This document shows positions 63,337 through 64,000 of a stretch of 64,000 bases of DNA, piece by piece. The position numbers and the translations under genes are program-made. This stretch comes from an uncultured Dokdonia sp. Lineage in GTDB: Bacteria > Bacteroidota > Bacteroidia > Flavobacteriales > Flavobacteriaceae. Every line of letters begins with the position of its first letter. The stretch's first letter is position 1. The stretch lies in assembly GCF_947492535.1 (NCBI RefSeq), contig NZ_CANLNH010000003.1, positions 310,001 to 374,000 of the forward strand, in the 5' to 3' direction. Below the pieces are notes generated by a model. The model saw only the letters and a list, made by a program, of their open reading frames with translations, was not told where the DNA came from and searched no databases.

Positions 63337-63370
63337 CTACTATTAATCGATTATACATATATCTTATCCT

Positions 63371-64000
63371 ATGCCTATTCTTAGATTTCAAGCGCTTCAA
63401 GATGTTCAAAACCGATCTGTTCAAGTTCCAAAAGAAGAAGGAATTCGTTCCTTGTCCTATAATATGAATGTATTTGGAGAGCAGTCAATGCGACAACACT
63501 TACCGAAGTCTGCTTTTGAAAATGTAACTGAAGCTATATATAAAGGACGTAATATAGATCGCATTACTGCCGATGCAGTTGCTACAGGAATGAAGGCATG
63601 GGCATTAGCCAAAGGAGCAACACATTATACACATTGGTTTCAGCCACTTACAGGAGCTACTGCAGAGAAGCATGATGCCTTTTTTGAAATCACTACAGAA
63701 GGACACGTAATTGAAAAATTTGATGGAGCACAATTAGTACAACAAGAACCCGATGCTTCTAGTTTTCCTAATGGAGGGATACGTAATACGTTTGAAGCAA
63801 GAGGTTATACAGCATGGGATCCTACATCTCCTGCATTTATATATGATACAACACTATGTATTCCTACAGTTTTTGTGGCCTACACAGGAGAGGCATTGGA
63901 TTATAAGACCCCTTTATTAAAAGCATTACAAGAGATAGATGTTGCAGCAACAGATGTGGCTCGTTATTTTGATAAAAATGTAAGTAAGGTACATGCAACC
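63371..64000 (+). CDS. glnN: Glutamine synthetase type III, N-terminal part (runs off window)
   Basis: The first 210 residues of a protein usually about 730 long. It opens [20 protein letters not shown], then [17 protein letters not shown] near residue 30 and [20 protein letters not shown] near 77, all GSIII landmarks. This type is common in Bacteroidota and works as a large oligomer. The start is the ATG at 63371, with a TAnnTTTG box upstream. It is divergent from the GSII gene and shares its control region. Confidence 0.95.
   Translation, partial: MPILRFQALQDVQNRSVQVPKEEGIRSLSYNMNVFGEQSMRQHLPKSAFENVTEAIYKGRNIDRITADAVATGMKAWALAKGATHYTHWFQPLTGATAEKHDAFFEITTEGHVIEKFDGAQLVQQEPDASSFPNGGIRNTFEARGYTAWDPTSPAFIYDTTLCIPTVFVAYTGEALDYKTPLLKALQEIDVAATDVARYFDKNVSKVHAT

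Overview
This AT-rich, gene-dense window looks like the chromosome of a marine-type member of the Flavobacteriaceae (Bacteroidota). The evidence is gldF/gldG, a glutamine synthetase type II/type III pair, PorT-era outer-membrane lipoproteins and barrels, a CcsBA fusion, TAnnTTTG -7 promoter boxes, few Shine-Dalgarno sequences, and several TTG or GTG starts. A Dokdonia-like genus is possible but is only a guess. I support about 57 protein genes (partial RND pump at the left edge, partial GSIII at the right edge), a tRNA-Met and a tRNA-His. No rRNA, CRISPR array, prophage or intact insertion sequence is visible. Most of it is ordinary core genome.

Layout. 1-4.1 kb (+): RND pump end, K+ channel-like protein, TerB-like protein, PagL-like deacylase, lipoprotein. 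4.1-9.1 kb (-): UspA, two barrel proteins, HtrA-like protease, acetyl-CoA hydrolase/transferase. 9.1-17.7 kb (-): porin, nrfH, nrfA, ccsBA and an SLC13 carrier, a nitrite-ammonification unit. 18-24.9 kb: tRNA-Met, SRPBCC protein, class IV aminotransferase, YqgE, AIM24-like protein, oxyR, DUF2141 and a TPR protein. 25-30 kb (+): two overlapping DUF368 genes, aroE, DUF349 protein. 30-41 kb (mostly -): LysM/BON, GIN-domain lipoprotein, second PagL-like protein, CotH (+), CPBP protease, LytTR regulator, tRNA-His, M28 peptidase, dnaN, gldG, gldF. 41-47.1 kb (-): a MITE-like hairpin element, small lipoprotein, outer-membrane receptor, arsC-like, HAD, and prfB with a programmed +1 frameshift. 47-53 kb (+): lipoprotein, DUF5117-type metalloprotease, threonine aldolase, OmpA-family protein. 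53-60.5 kb (-): class III aminotransferase, OstA-like protein, purA, Fur-family regulator, RelA/SpoT. 60.6-64 kb: Ca/Na antiporter, unknown TTG-start gene, GSII and, divergently, GSIII.

The strongest unexplained signal is a dispersed 20-bp palindrome (TACGCTTTCGCGAAAGCGTA). It has 12 exact copies of its 14-bp core plus five variants, about one per 4 kb. It lies between genes and also inside at least seven genes, in all three reading frames; the 20-mer has no stop codon in any frame. One copy encodes a signal-peptidase cleavage site, one lies in a lipoprotein leader, a degenerate one contains the gldG start codon, and one is split by a second unrelated hairpin. This pattern suggests a DNA-level signal (uptake sequence, nucleoid or chromosome-organising site) or a REP-like micro-repeat rather than simple terminators, which in this genome are separate classical hairpins.
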